Notes: generated by a model not told the origin, from the letters alone. Positions 37,837-46,952 are shown, counted from the stretch's first letter. The stretch: DNA of 64,000 bases from Lutibacter sp. (GCF_013041805.1 NZ_JABDRI010000074.1:38600-102599); one strand, 5' to 3'. A program made the numbers and translations.

Positions 37837-38874
37837 ATGCATAAAAATAAAAAAATAACAGCTTTTTCGCATCTTCTAGTATGGTTAGTGCTATTTAGTA
37901 TTCCGTATATATTATCGTATGGACAATCACAAGAGATTCGCAGAATTATAGCTCATTTTTGGATTCCTCTAGGGTTTTACGCTATTATTTTCTATGTCAA
38001 TTATTTTATGCTAATTGATCGCTTTTTATTTACCAAAAAAATGTTGTTGTTTATTGGTATAAACCTTGGCATTATTGCATTGTTTATAATTTTAAAAGAA
38101 GAAATTGAAAATTCTTTTTTTCAAGAAATTATTAGAAAACAACCTAATAATGAGGAAGGTAATGGTCCGCCTTTTAAATTATTTATTTATGTTCAAATGC
38201 TGTCTTACGTTGCGCCATTACTTTTTTCTATAGCTATAAAAAGTACAAAACGATGGGTTAGAATAGAAGGGGAGCGCAAAGAAGCTACTAATTTTAAGTT
38301 GCAATCAGAATTACAACATTTGCATTATCAGTTACAACCGCATTTCTTTTTTAATTCGTTGAATAATATTTATTCAATGGTAGATATTTCACCAGGGCAA
38401 GCCAAATCATCTATACATAGTTTAAGTAAATTAATGCGATATATGTTGTATGAAACAAATATGGAATTAGTTCCGCTTTCAAAAGAAATTGATTTTATGA
38501 AAAAATATATTGCGTTAATGAAATTAAGAGTTTCCGACAAAATAAGGGTGAATTTTAATTTTCCTTCGGAAGAAACAGGTATTAAAATTGCTCCATTATT
38601 ATTTATTTCTTTAATTGAAAATGCTTTTAAACACGGTGTTTCTGCTATTAAAGGGAGTAGTATAAATATTGAAATGAGTTGTAAAGAAAAAACAGTACGT
38701 TTTACTGTTGAAAACGATAATTTTCCTAAAAAGACAGACGATAAAAGTGGTTCAGGAATTGGGCTTCAAAATTTAGAGAAACGTTTACAATTACTGTATC
38801 CAAATAAATATAGCTTTAAAACTAGTGTAATAGAAGAGCGTTTTTTAGTATATTTAGAAATAGAAACAGTCTAA
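37837..38874 (+). CDS. LytS-family sensor histidine kinase
   Basis: A 345-residue kinase with four hydrophobic segments in residues 8-135 and a His_kinase domain: phosphoacceptor His169 in YQLQPHFFFNSLNN, N-box ENAFKHG and G-box SGIGLQNLEKRL. There is no large extracellular sensor domain, so the signal is probably membrane-associated, perhaps the pump or its substrate. It is encoded seven bases after the permease and three bases before its response regulator, which indicates a dedicated two-component control of the efflux operon. Confidence 0.92.
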   Translation: MHKNKKITAFSHLLVWLVLFSIPYILSYGQSQEIRRIIAHFWIPLGFYAIIFYVNYFMLIDRFLFTKKMLLFIGINLGIIALFIILKEEIENSFFQEIIRKQPNNEEGNGPPFKLFIYVQMLSYVAPLLFSIAIKSTKRWVRIEGERKEATNFKLQSELQHLHYQLQPHFFFNSLNNIYSMVDISPGQAKSSIHSLSKLMRYMLYETNMELVPLSKEIDFMKKYIALMKLRVSDKIRVNFNFPSEETGIKIAPLLFISLIENAFKHGVSAIKGSSINIEMSCKEKTVRFTVENDNFPKKTDDKSGSGIGLQNLEKRLQLLYPNKYSFKTSVIEERFLVYLEIETV

Positions 38875-38877
38875 ATT

Positions 38878-39612
38878 ATGAGCAATCAAAAAATTACGTG
38901 CGTTATTGTAGATGATGAGCCGATGGCACTTAATTTAGTAGAAAGTTATGTAAATAAAACACCTTTTTTAGAACTGAAAAAAAAGTGTAATAGTGCTATT
39001 GAAGCTATGGAATTTATAAAAACGTATCCGGTAGATTTATTGTTTTTAGACATACAAATGCCAGATTTAACGGGTATTGAATTTTCTAAAATGCTACCCA
39101 AAGAAACACGTGTTATATTTACTACTGCCTTTGACCAATATGCGTTAGAAGGCATTAAAGTAGAGGCTTTAGACTACTTATTAAAACCTTTTGATTATGC
39201 TGAATTTTTAGCTGCAGCAAACAAAGCAGCTATTTGGTTTGAATTGGTTAAAAGAAAGCAACAAAATGAATTGCCAAATGAAAAAAAATTCCTCTTTGTA
39301 AAATCAGAATACAAACAGTTACGCATTAAATTGGCAGATGTATTGTATTTTGAAGGACTTAAAGATTACATTAAAATATGGCTAAAAGATGATCCAAAGC
39401 CCATTTTAACCCTTATGAGTTTGAAATCTTTAGAAGAAGAATTATCCGATACGCAATTTATGAGAGTACATAGATCTTTTATTGTGTCACTAAAAAATAT
39501 TGAGGTTATAGAACGTAGTCAAATTATAATTAACAAACAGCGCATTACAGTCTCGGAGCAATACAAATATAAATTTTTAGAGTTTGTAAATAGTAATTCG
39601 TTGAACAATTAA
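38878..39612 (+). CDS. LytTR-family response regulator
   Basis: A 244-residue regulator with a complete receiver domain (acidic VDDE at 11-14, phosphoacceptor Asp58 in LFLDIQMPDLTG, Lys in LLKPF) and a C-terminal LytTR DNA-binding domain (LRIKLADVLYFEGLKDYIKIW, MRVHRSFIVSLKNIE). It is the partner of the upstream LytS kinase and closes the operon. It probably autoregulates the operon promoter near 33200-33300. Confidence 0.93.
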   Translation: MSNQKITCVIVDDEPMALNLVESYVNKTPFLELKKKCNSAIEAMEFIKTYPVDLLFLDIQMPDLTGIEFSKMLPKETRVIFTTAFDQYALEGIKVEALDYLLKPFDYAEFLAAANKAAIWFELVKRKQQNELPNEKKFLFVKSEYKQLRIKLADVLYFEGLKDYIKIWLKDDPKPILTLMSLKSLEEELSDTQFMRVHRSFIVSLKNIEVIERSQIIINKQRITVSEQYKYKFLEFVNSNSLNN

Positions 39613-39725
39613 TTTTTTTATTTTACCGTTCTTATTGACAAATGGTTCTCCTAATGTTAATCAAACACTCTTTTTGTAAAACGGCAATAGGAGAGAAGAG
39701 GAATCTGTGTGGAATGGATAACTTT

Positions 39726-40940
39726 TTAATTAATAGTATTTAACAACCAAAACTCTAGCAATTTATCATTTTGTTTTTTCTGTATTCTTTCTGATAAGAT
39801 TTTGGATAAAAGTTTATTATATTCTTGAGAGTTCTCATTTTTAGAAGCTTTCGAAAGTATAGGAATTAAATCTGTCAGGTCAATATTTTTTATGGTATTA
39901 TGATTCCATTTTTTACCATTAATAGTAGGAGTTAGATAATTTATAGCTAATTGTAAACTCTTTTTATTTTCAGATTGATAATGCCACATATCCATCCCAA
40001 CTTTATTTCCTAACTCAGCGATAGCTACTAAAGCTTGTAAATTAAAACAGCTATAAAAAAAAGACCTGGACCTTTCAAGTTCGTGAATTTGTCCGCCTTT
40101 ATCATTTAGCATATCATCCAAACTTTGTTGTGCCAATGTTACCATCTTTTTTACTAAAGGCTTATTATCTAAATAATAGGCTAAAGTAGCTACTTGATAT
40201 TTGTACCAAGAACCATGATTGTTTTTTTGTTCACTTCCTTTTTTACCCAAATCACTTTTTGTTAACCATGTTAAATAATCAGAAAACCATTTTGTAGTTT
40301 TTGTTTTATAATTAGTATTCCAATGCTTAGAAATTGAAAGTAGCTGTATCGCATCAGGAACAAACATGACAATAGATCGTCCATCTAAAATTCCTGAACG
40401 TCTATTGTTCGGATTGCCAGGAACACTTTGAGCAAATTCTAAGTTTGGGTTCATGAGTGTTTCTGAGTTGACAAACCAAGTGTCAATCATACTAATTGCC
40501 TTTTGAGCATACTTTTCATCATTGGTAAAATAATACGCAAGACTAAGATCTCGAACGCTCTTTCCCATAAATCCCAAACGTTTTCTATCTACTGCATCTG
40601 TTTGTGTATCAGGGTTTGTCTTTCCATCAAAACGTACCCAAGGTAATCCATCTTTCTTTTTTGTATCTGGCCACCAATATCTGCTAATACTCAAATAATC
40701 GTGTTTATTTCCTGTTGGTGGTAGTATAGTTTTATCCATTACAGATGGATTTTTACAGGTAAGTAAATTATCAGCATTTATAATTAGTTTTTCATAAGCC
40801 TTTAAAGTTTCATTAGTAGCAGTTCCATCAAAAATCATTGTTTTTGCCTTAGCTAATGCTAAAGAATCTAAATGTACAAATGAATTTGAAAATGCTACTG
40901 TACTTATAAAACACAGCGTAGTAATTATATAAATTTTCAT
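39726..40940 (-). CDS. Alginate lyase family protein (PF05426-like)
   Basis: A 404-residue secreted protein with signal peptide (MKIYIITTLCFISTVAFS). I start it at ATG 40940; the longer frame to 40976 overlaps the upstream gene and adds residues before the signal peptide. The (alpha/alpha)-toroid family motif NNHGSWYKYQVATLAYYLDN, GHDYLS/RYWWPD-like and LERSRSFFYSCFNL segments are those of alginate_lyase domain proteins, which cleave uronic-acid polysaccharides by beta-elimination. Asn/His of the NNH motif are the probable catalytic residues. The exact polymer (alginate, glucuronan or other) is open. It is second in a two-gene unit with a sugar isomerase. Confidence 0.85.
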   Translation of the reverse strand: MKIYIITTLCFISTVAFSNSFVHLDSLALAKAKTMIFDGTATNETLKAYEKLIINADNLLTCKNPSVMDKTILPPTGNKHDYLSISRYWWPDTKKKDGLPWVRFDGKTNPDTQTDAVDRKRLGFMGKSVRDLSLAYYFTNDEKYAQKAISMIDTWFVNSETLMNPNLEFAQSVPGNPNNRRSGILDGRSIVMFVPDAIQLLSISKHWNTNYKTKTTKWFSDYLTWLTKSDLGKKGSEQKNNHGSWYKYQVATLAYYLDNKPLVKKMVTLAQQSLDDMLNDKGGQIHELERSRSFFYSCFNLQALVAIAELGNKVGMDMWHYQSENKKSLQLAINYLTPTINGKKWNHNTIKNIDLTDLIPILSKASKNENSQEYNKLLSKILSERIQKKQNDKLLEFWLLNTIN

Positions 40941-40965
40941 TTTAAAGTCTTTTATCAATAAAAAT

Positions 40966-41937
40966 CTATTCTGCATTTTTCCATGCTTCTTTAATGAATA
41001 ATAAGTCTTTTTTTATTCGTGTAAAGACCTCTTTTTTATCAATAGTTATGTTATTACTTCCTTTTTCAGCACCTCCTAAATCGTACTCTACATGAAGTGA
41101 AACAGGTACATTAATTTTATATTTTTTAAGTAAAGAAAAGTAACGATTAAAATCTACCATGCCTTCACCTAAAGGAACATTAATTGGTTCCCATTTTCCA
41201 TCTACAATTCCCCATTTAACATCTTTTAATACAATGGAGTTTATATACGGTTTTATACGTCTTAATCCAAGTTCCCAACTTTCACCACCTTCAATTACAG
41301 CATGCCTAATATCATATTGACTACCCATATATTTTCCGTTAGTTGCTTCTAAAATAGGTAGCAAATCCCAAACTGGTGCTCCAACATTCATTCCAGAATT
41401 ATTTTGATACCCTCCAATAAGACCTAACTTTTCATTGAGAATTTCCAATTCTTTTGCCTGTTTACTATATAAAGCTTGACTTGTTGCAATAGGCGTATCT
41501 TCAGGGTATTTCAACCAATCTGTTCTATAATGCGTAAAACCTAATGCACTTGCCGTTTCCAAAACAGTTTTTGGCACTATATTGTGAGCATCCCAAACAT
41601 TTGTAGACATCATTATTGGGTTAAGACCATGTTTTTTCATGGCTTCTACTGCTTTTGGCAAATCATCAATTACATTTTCAGGTAATACATGACCTTTCGG
41701 ACGTACAGTTAAATCAACACCATCAAAACCCATTTCTGCAGCTGCTGCAGACATATCATTATAATTGAGAAATTGTAGGTGTTTTGAAAATAAATGTACA
41801 TTTAGAGCATCTCCTGGTGTTAAGAAATTTTTATTTAATAAAGGGTTTGCAAAAGACATAAACGGAATGGCTGTTAAAGCCATAGCAGAAAGTTTAGAAA
41901 ATTCCCTTCTTGAATAGTTAGTTGATTGCTTAATCAT
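40966..41937 (-). CDS. Sugar phosphate isomerase/epimerase with Tat signal
   Basis: A 323-residue xylose-isomerase-like TIM barrel protein. The N-terminus has a twin-arginine signal (YSRREFSKLSAMALTAIPFMSFA), predicting export of the folded protein. The barrel shows AAEMGFDGVDLTVRPKGHV, SVHVEYD-like strand LHVEYDLGG and VLKDVKWG, typical of AP_endonuc_2 fold epimerases. Substrate is unknown; the neighbouring lyase suggests a uronate or related sugar. It is the first gene of the unit; a perfect palindromic operator lies 53-74 bases upstream of its ATG. Confidence 0.88.
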   Translation of the reverse strand: MIKQSTNYSRREFSKLSAMALTAIPFMSFANPLLNKNFLTPGDALNVHLFSKHLQFLNYNDMSAAAAEMGFDGVDLTVRPKGHVLPENVIDDLPKAVEAMKKHGLNPIMMSTNVWDAHNIVPKTVLETASALGFTHYRTDWLKYPEDTPIATSQALYSKQAKELEILNEKLGLIGGYQNNSGMNVGAPVWDLLPILEATNGKYMGSQYDIRHAVIEGGESWELGLRRIKPYINSIVLKDVKWGIVDGKWEPINVPLGEGMVDFNRYFSLLKKYKINVPVSLHVEYDLGGAEKGSNNITIDKKEVFTRIKKDLLFIKEAWKNAE

Positions 41938-41989
41938 TTATATAAAATTTATCGATTATGTTTTATTTTGCATCTTCTGCTAAGATACA

Positions 41990-42011
41990 TTAAATTGGTT
42001 AACCAATTTAA
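41990..42011. promoter_or_regulatory. Perfect palindromic operator, FadR/GntR type
   Basis: A 22-base perfect palindrome centred at 42000/42001 with core AATTGGTTAACCAATT. The TGGT-N2-ACCA pattern is the known recognition style of FadR-subfamily GntR regulators (LldR and PdhR sites are similar). On the minus strand a TTG inside it (42006-42004) and a near-consensus -7 box TATCTTAG (41987-41980) are 16 bases apart, so a bound regulator would cover the promoter of the isomerase/lyase pair. No GntR gene is in the window. Confidence 0.7.
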
Positions 42012-42627
42012 AAATGTATGATTTAGTAATTTATTGTTACAATTAACAGTCATGATATAAAATTATAGCTACAAATTAATAAACGAGAACTTCCTTTAGA
42101 AATGCTTTTGTATTCATGAGTTCCTTTAGAAAATAATAAATAAGGTTTACGAATAATCGCATATTTGAAATATTCTTAACCCAAGTGCAGAATATCGTAA
42201 AGAAAATGAATGCTTGTGGAATATTTAATATACGAGTTTGTAAAATTGATTGAGTATCAATTTTACAAATCTGCGAGGATGATGCGGCTGATAAATTATA
42301 ACTATCAAATAAAATATAGAACATAAGCCGTAATTGCTTTTTACATAATTAATCACGTGCATTTTTATTTGATAAACAGGAGTTCTTGAATCTCCTAAAG
42401 TCGATTTGTCTAACGATATAGACCTAAAGGCACTATATCTGCAATTATGTGTAAATTACTCACAGCTTTTATATTTGTTTTGGAATTCGTGAATATTTGT
42501 ATTTTCATTGCAATACTAATATTTGCCTGAAATACGGCTATACAGAAATTACTATATGAATGTATTATAATTTATATTATGTTAAATAGAGTATTTCAAA
42601 ACCACATAAACAAAATAGTTTAGCCCC
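42012..42627. other. Long spacer without a recognised gene; two small hairpins
   Basis: About 600 bases between the isomerase operator and a methyltransferase. An 82-codon minus-strand frame (42076-42324) has no recognisable domain and is likely chance. Two hairpins lie close together: AGGAG at 42378-42382 with CTCCT at 42392-42396, and GATATAG at 42415-42421 with CTATATC at 42433-42439. The direct repeat TTCCTTTAGAAA occurs near 42091 and 42121. A small RNA or gene remnant is possible but not shown. Confidence 0.35.
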
Positions 42628-43227
42628 TTACTCTAACTTCACAACTAAAGTAGTCATACAACGCTTATTATGTACAATTGTAGTTTTAACATCCTCAACA
42701 AATGTTATATTTAGATTAGAAATTAGATTATCAAGAATATGTTGAGTTAATAAAAACCGAGTTGTTCCATCAGGTAATTCATAAACACCATTTTCTAAAT
42801 GTTGAACTTTGTCTTCAATCCCAAAATTTGAAGCCATACGAATAAATAAAATTCCTTGTGATTTTAAAACTCTTAATAGCTCGTTCAACATTTTATTAAA
42901 ATGATTTAAATCTTTAGCAAAATGCAATACTGCATTGCAAATTATATGGTTAAAACTGTTGGACTTGTATTTTATTTCTTCAATACTAGAAACATTAAAA
43001 TTTTTCTTTTGTGTTGAATATATTTCTTTACAATATTCAATATCTTCAGCGCTTATATCAATTCCGTGAATTTCAAAATTTGAAGTGTAAAACCATTTTA
43101 AGTTTCTACCACTGCCACAGCCCGCATCTAAAATCTTTTCACCAGTTTGGTAACGATTTTTCAAGATTTGATCTAAAATATAAATATCAATATCTTTAAT
43201 TGTAGTTTGTAGCTTTTGTAAATTCAT
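42628..43227 (-). CDS. Class I SAM-dependent methyltransferase
   Basis: A 199-residue methyltransferase with motif I ILDAGCGSG (32-40), IHGIDISAEDI after strand 2, and HIICNAVLHFA (motif IV). It is short, covering only the Rossmann domain, with no evident substrate domain; it resembles UbiE/Tellurite-resistance-type small methylases. It is transcribed divergently from the Bcr/CflA-like efflux gene with a 103-base intergenic region. Confidence 0.87.
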   Translation of the reverse strand: MNLQKLQTTIKDIDIYILDQILKNRYQTGEKILDAGCGSGRNLKWFYTSNFEIHGIDISAEDIEYCKEIYSTQKKNFNVSSIEEIKYKSNSFNHIICNAVLHFAKDLNHFNKMLNELLRVLKSQGILFIRMASNFGIEDKVQHLENGVYELPDGTTRFLLTQHILDNLISNLNITFVEDVKTTIVHNKRCMTTLVVKLE

Positions 43228-43318
43228 ATTATTTAATTTTAGTGTGCAAATTACAAATTCTTATGTACTAATCATTTTAAACTATCATAATTTGGTGAAG
43301 TAATCTTTCTAATTGCAG

Positions 43319-43326
43319 TACATTTG
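43319..43326 (+). promoter_or_regulatory. -7 box abutting the MFS start codon
   Basis: TACATTTG followed by four bases (CACG) and ATG at 43331. In Bacteroidetes the -7 box ends three to four bases before the transcription start, so the mRNA would begin at or next to the start codon. A TTG lies at 43292-43294, 24 bases upstream. Confidence 0.6.
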
Positions 43327-43330
43327 CACG

Positions 43331-44554
43331 ATGCAAAAACAAACTTCTCAATTTGAGTTTATAGCTTTAATGGCAGCACTTATGTCTATTGTGGCATTGG
43401 CAATAGATGCGCTATTACCAGCACTTGATTTTATTGGAATTTCAATAGGAACTACACAAAGTGTTGATAATCAGCTATTAATAACAATGATTTTTTTAGG
43501 GCTTGGACTAGGGCCTTTATTTTTTGGTCCAATATCCGATAGTTTAGGTAGGAAGCCTATTGTGTATATGGGTTTTGGTTTGTTTATAATAGCAAGTTTA
43601 ATTTGTATACATGCGGAGAGTCTTGAATTAATGATTTTTGGAAGAATTTTACAAGGCATAGGTCTTTCTGCACCAAGAACTATTAGTATTGCTATGGTTC
43701 GTGATTCTTATAGTGGTGATTATATGGCGCGAATAATGTCTTTTATAACCGTAGTTTTTATTTTGGTACCTATTGTTGCTCCTGCTATGGGAAAATTTGT
43801 TTTAGATCATTATAATTGGCAAGCTATATTCTACATACAATTAATTTTTAGTATTTTAGTTAGTGGTTGGTTTTGGTTGAGACAGCCTGAAACATTGGCT
43901 TTAAGTAAACGTGTAAAATTTACTAGTCATATATTTATAGATGGATTGAAAGAGGTTAGAAAATCGAAGAGAACCATTGGTTTTACCTTAATTTCAGGTT
44001 TTGTAACAGGTTCATTTATGGTTTATTTAAGCACTGCACAACAAATTTTTCAATTACAGTATGATTTGAAAGAACAGTTCCCCTATATATTTGCTGGTTT
44101 GGCAATTGCTATAGGTTCTGCCACTTTTTTAAATGGAGCACTTGTTGTAAAGTTTGGAATGGAAAAAATGGTTACCACTTCCCTCCTAACTTTTTTCGGA
44201 GTTTCATTACTTTATATCGTGTTATTTTCAGGAAATGCAAATCCGCCTATCGCAATTTTGTTAGCATTCTTTGGTTTACAGTTTTTTGCAATTGGCTTTT
44301 TATTTGGAAATTTAAGAGCTTTAGCGATGGAACCCGTAGGTCATATTGCTGGAATTGGTGCTGCGATCACCGGATTTATATCTACCATTATGGCTGTACC
44401 TATTAGTACTCTAATAGGTAGATTTGTTTTGAATACTGCAGTTCCATTGTTTGTTGGATTTTTGATATGTAGTATTTTTTCTATTTTAATTTTGATGTAT
44501 TTAAAAATTAATAAGAAAAGAGAAATTAAGAGAGACCAAGTTGAAATTACTTAA
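43331..44554 (+). CDS. Bcr/CflA-family MFS drug efflux transporter
   Basis: A 407-residue twelve-helix major facilitator. The MFS signature LGPLFFGPISDSLGRKPIVYMG lies between helices 2 and 3, and the proton-antiporter motif IGLSAPRTISIAMVRD follows, typical of the Bcr/CflA drug-resistance subfamily. I start it at ATG 43331 (MQKQTSQFEF); the frame also reaches a TTG at 43313, but this lies upstream of the -7 box. It is likely an inner membrane multidrug exporter. It is divergent from the methyltransferase and convergent with the CPXCG gene. Confidence 0.9.
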   Translation: MQKQTSQFEFIALMAALMSIVALAIDALLPALDFIGISIGTTQSVDNQLLITMIFLGLGLGPLFFGPISDSLGRKPIVYMGFGLFIIASLICIHAESLELMIFGRILQGIGLSAPRTISIAMVRDSYSGDYMARIMSFITVVFILVPIVAPAMGKFVLDHYNWQAIFYIQLIFSILVSGWFWLRQPETLALSKRVKFTSHIFIDGLKEVRKSKRTIGFTLISGFVTGSFMVYLSTAQQIFQLQYDLKEQFPYIFAGLAIAIGSATFLNGALVVKFGMEKMVTTSLLTFFGVSLLYIVLFSGNANPPIAILLAFFGLQFFAIGFLFGNLRALAMEPVGHIAGIGAAITGFISTIMAVPISTLIGRFVLNTAVPLFVGFLICSIFSILILMYLKINKKREIKRDQVEIT

Positions 44555-44598
44555 AGAAAAAAGGTTTAGGCTCTAAAAATAGATACACTCTCAAACAT

Positions 44599-44781
44599 TT
44601 ATTGATCAATCGAGTTTATATTTAATGCTATTAACACTCCATTCTCAAAAATTGGATTTATTTCAATTGGATTGCAACAAATTTCACAATCTTCAATATA
44701 TGTTTGGTTGGTTACTGATGTATCCATTAGCATAGAAATAGTTTCCCAGCAATAAGGACATTGGAAAAAGTGTTCTTCCAT
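44599..44781 (-). CDS. CPXCG-motif cysteine-rich small protein
   Basis: A 60-residue protein with CPYC near the N-terminus and CEICCNPIEI in the middle, the four-cysteine zinc-ribbon pattern of the CPXCG family (two C-x2-C knuckles). The C-terminal half is a short acidic beta segment. Function is unknown across the family. It starts nine bases after the TSUP transporter gene on the same strand, so the two are co-transcribed. Confidence 0.85.
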   Translation of the reverse strand: MEEHFFQCPYCWETISMLMDTSVTNQTYIEDCEICCNPIEINPIFENGVLIALNINSIDQ

Positions 44782-44790
44782 ATTTTTAGA

Positions 44791-45558
44791 TTATTTAAAT
44801 AAAATTAATAGCGCTCCGGCAGCTGTAACAATAATTATAAATTTTCTATACAGTTGGTTATCAATTAGTTTCACAAGTTTAATTCCAGTATAAAAACCAA
44901 TAATTATTGCAGGAGCTAATATAATATTTATTGAAATACTTTGTGTAGAAATTGTTTTCCAAGCGAACATATGAAAAGGAAGTTTAAAAACATTTATAAT
45001 AAAAAATAGCCAAGCTGCAGTTCCAATAAATTCATTTTTTGGTAAGCGCATTGCTAAAAAATAGATGTTTGAAAACGATCCAGCTAAATTACCGATCATT
45101 GAAGTAAAACCCGATAAAAGTCCCATACTATTAGAAAAAAGGCGATTATTAGGAATTTCTGTAGATTTTCTTCGATCCATTAAAATCATTAATACAACTA
45201 TTCCGAGGATTAAAATTGCCATAATAGATTTAAATACTTCATCAGAAATATCGTTTCCAAGCCAAACACCTACCAAAACTCCAATCACCATTGTTGGCAT
45301 TAACTTGCTTAAATATTTCCATTGTGTATGCCGGTGATAGTATATGACGGCCATGATATCTGCAAAAACCATCATAGGTATGAGTGTTCCTGTAGAAGAT
45401 TTTCCGCCAAAAACTAACGCCATTAAAGTTACAATTACAACCCCAATACCTTTTATGCCTGCTTTACCAACTCCTAATAAAAAGGCGCCTAAAAAAGCCA
45501 AAAACCAATTAAAATATGTTAAGTGGTATGAATCAATTAGGTTGAGGAAAGTTTGCAA
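44791..45558 (-). CDS. TSUP (TauE/SafE) family membrane transporter
   Basis: A 255-residue membrane protein with about eight helices. The N-terminal motif FLLGVGKAGIKGIGVVIVTLMALVFGGKSSTG and the second-half motif GLLSGFTSMIGNLAGSFSNIYFLAM are the paired signatures of the TSUP family, which exports or imports sulfur compounds and organic anions. This is the classical TSUP type and is unrelated to the cysteine-rich protein at 1189-1911. The substrate is unknown. It is first of a two-gene unit with the CPXCG protein. Confidence 0.88.
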   Translation of the reverse strand: MQTFLNLIDSYHLTYFNWFLAFLGAFLLGVGKAGIKGIGVVIVTLMALVFGGKSSTGTLIPMMVFADIMAVIYYHRHTQWKYLSKLMPTMVIGVLVGVWLGNDISDEVFKSIMAILILGIVVLMILMDRRKSTEIPNNRLFSNSMGLLSGFTSMIGNLAGSFSNIYFLAMRLPKNEFIGTAAWLFFIINVFKLPFHMFAWKTISTQSISINIILAPAIIIGFYTGIKLVKLIDNQLYRKFIIIVTAAGALLILFK

Positions 45559-45581
45559 ATTATTTTCAATTTATAATAAAA

Positions 45582-45614
45582 AAAAGGACTGAATTTTAGT
45601 AATACAGTCCTTTT
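45582..45614 (-). terminator. Terminator of the lipocalin-ompA operon
   Basis: AAAAGGACTG (45582-45591) pairs with CAGTCCTTTT (45605-45614) around a 13-base loop. Read on the minus strand it is followed by a run of eight T. It lies 13 bases after the OmpA stop codon. Confidence 0.8.
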
Positions 45615-45627
45615 AAAAGAAATTTAA

Positions 45628-46338
45628 TTAGTTTTTAACTTCATTTTCAGCATCTTCCTTCATTTTCTCATTCGGAATAAGTGCAATATTTACACGTCTA
45701 TTTTTAGACCTTCCTTCCACGGTAGAATTATCAGCAATAGGCTGTTCTTCACCAAACCAATTGGTAGTAAATCTTGTAGAAACAAGCCCTTTGTTATTTG
45801 TAAAAAAGTTAGTTACTGCAAAAGCCCTATTTTTTGATAAAGTCATATTATAAGTGTCGGCACCGGTACTGTCAGTATGACCAACTACCAATACATTTGT
45901 ATCAGGATATTCAATTAAAATATTTGCTAATTTATTTAATAAATTTTCTGAAGCACTATTAATAGCATATTGATTCGTATCAAAATATACACCACTATTC
46001 TCATCAAAAGTAATTACAATTCCGTCGTCAATACGTTCTACTACAGCGCCTGGAATTTCTTCTTCAATTTGCTGAGCTTGTTTGTCCATTTTTTTTCCAA
46101 TTAGAACACCTGCTGCCCCACCTACTACTCCACCAATAACAGCACCTAATTCTCCTCCACTACCCTTTTTACCAGTATTATTTCCAATGATGGCACCTAA
46201 AATGGCTCCACCAGCAGCACCAATAGCTCCGCCTTTTTGAGTATTACTTGCATTTTTTGTTGCTTCACAACTACTAAAATTTAGAATTAAAATTAGAGAA
46301 AATAGTGTAATGGATATTCTTTGTATAAATGTTTTCAT
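45628..46338 (-). CDS. OmpA-family lipoprotein with glycine zipper
   Basis: A 236-residue outer membrane lipoprotein: lipobox FSSC (Cys24), a glycine-zipper segment (GGAIGAAGGAILGAIIGNNTGKKGSGGELGAVIGG), and a C-terminal OmpA domain (about 105-225). The OmpA domain has the peptidoglycan-binding motifs VLVVGHTDSTGADTYN, LSKNRAFAV and NRRVNIAL. It anchors the outer membrane to peptidoglycan. Its start overlaps the lipocalin-like gene by one base, and the pair ends at a clear terminator. Confidence 0.92.
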   Translation of the reverse strand: MKTFIQRISITLFSLILILNFSSCEATKNASNTQKGGAIGAAGGAILGAIIGNNTGKKGSGGELGAVIGGVVGGAAGVLIGKKMDKQAQQIEEEIPGAVVERIDDGIVITFDENSGVYFDTNQYAINSASENLLNKLANILIEYPDTNVLVVGHTDSTGADTYNMTLSKNRAFAVTNFFTNNKGLVSTRFTTNWFGEEQPIADNSTVEGRSKNRRVNIALIPNEKMKEDAENEVKN

Positions 46339-46817
46339 TATTCATTAATTTTTGAAAAGTTCATATTAATTTTAAATGGTTTTCCTTCTAACATAACAGT
46401 TTGCTGCCATTGCATTGAAGTTTCTGATAATTGAGTTAAATTTAATCTAAAACCTTTATTATCAGATGATTTATTTTTAATATTAGTTGGTTTTAGTAAA
46501 AAATCATATAATCCAGTAGTAGGATCAATTTCTTGAATTGTAAAGATAAAATAGCGTTCCCCTACTTCGCATTCTTGATTGTTTATAGTATAATTCCCTG
46601 TAGCATTATTTGGAATAAATCTCCAAGTACTTTCTTTAAAACAAGTTGCCATAGCATCATTTAGAAGTGTAACATCGAAATTTCCAGTTTCACTATAAGT
46701 AACTTCATTTAAGGCCCAATATCCCTTAATTACTTTTTTCGACTGGATAACGGTTTTTGGTGTTCCACAAGAAATTAATGTAAAAATTGTAATGAAAATA
46801 AGAATTGATTTTTTCAT
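46338..46817 (-). CDS. Lipocalin-like lipoprotein
   Basis: A 159-residue protein with lipobox LISC (Cys17) and a short beta-rich domain beginning IKGYWALNEVTYSETGNFDVTLLND, with a TWRFIPNNATGNYTI segment. This is the pattern of Bacteroidetes lipocalin-like (DUF) lipoproteins. In this group it regularly precedes an OmpA gene, as here with a one-base overlap. Ligand unknown. Confidence 0.82.
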   Translation of the reverse strand: MKKSILIFITIFTLISCGTPKTVIQSKKVIKGYWALNEVTYSETGNFDVTLLNDAMATCFKESTWRFIPNNATGNYTINNQECEVGERYFIFTIQEIDPTTGLYDFLLKPTNIKNKSSDNKGFRLNLTQLSETSMQWQQTVMLEGKPFKINMNFSKINE

Positions 46818-46940
46818 AAGATTATTTATTTGTTAGTCTCACAAAGTTAATGCATAATAAGATGAAACATAAGATTATTCATATAAATTTAAATGATCCT
46901 TTTTATTTATTGGGATACTAAAGGCTTCAATTGTTAGATG

Positions 46941-46948
46941 TATATTTG
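46941..46948 (+). promoter_or_regulatory. -7 box abutting the pseudouridine synthase start
   Basis: TATATTTG is followed by four bases (CAGT) and ATG at 46953, the same geometry as at 43319. An in-frame ATG at 46938 lies upstream of this box and would be excluded from such a transcript. Confidence 0.6.
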
Positions 46949-46952
46949 CAGT

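Noticed and set aside
42076..42324. 82-codon minus-strand frame in the long spacer
   Set aside because: No recognisable domain, no promoter or ribosome-binding context, and composition fits chance translation of AT-rich DNA.
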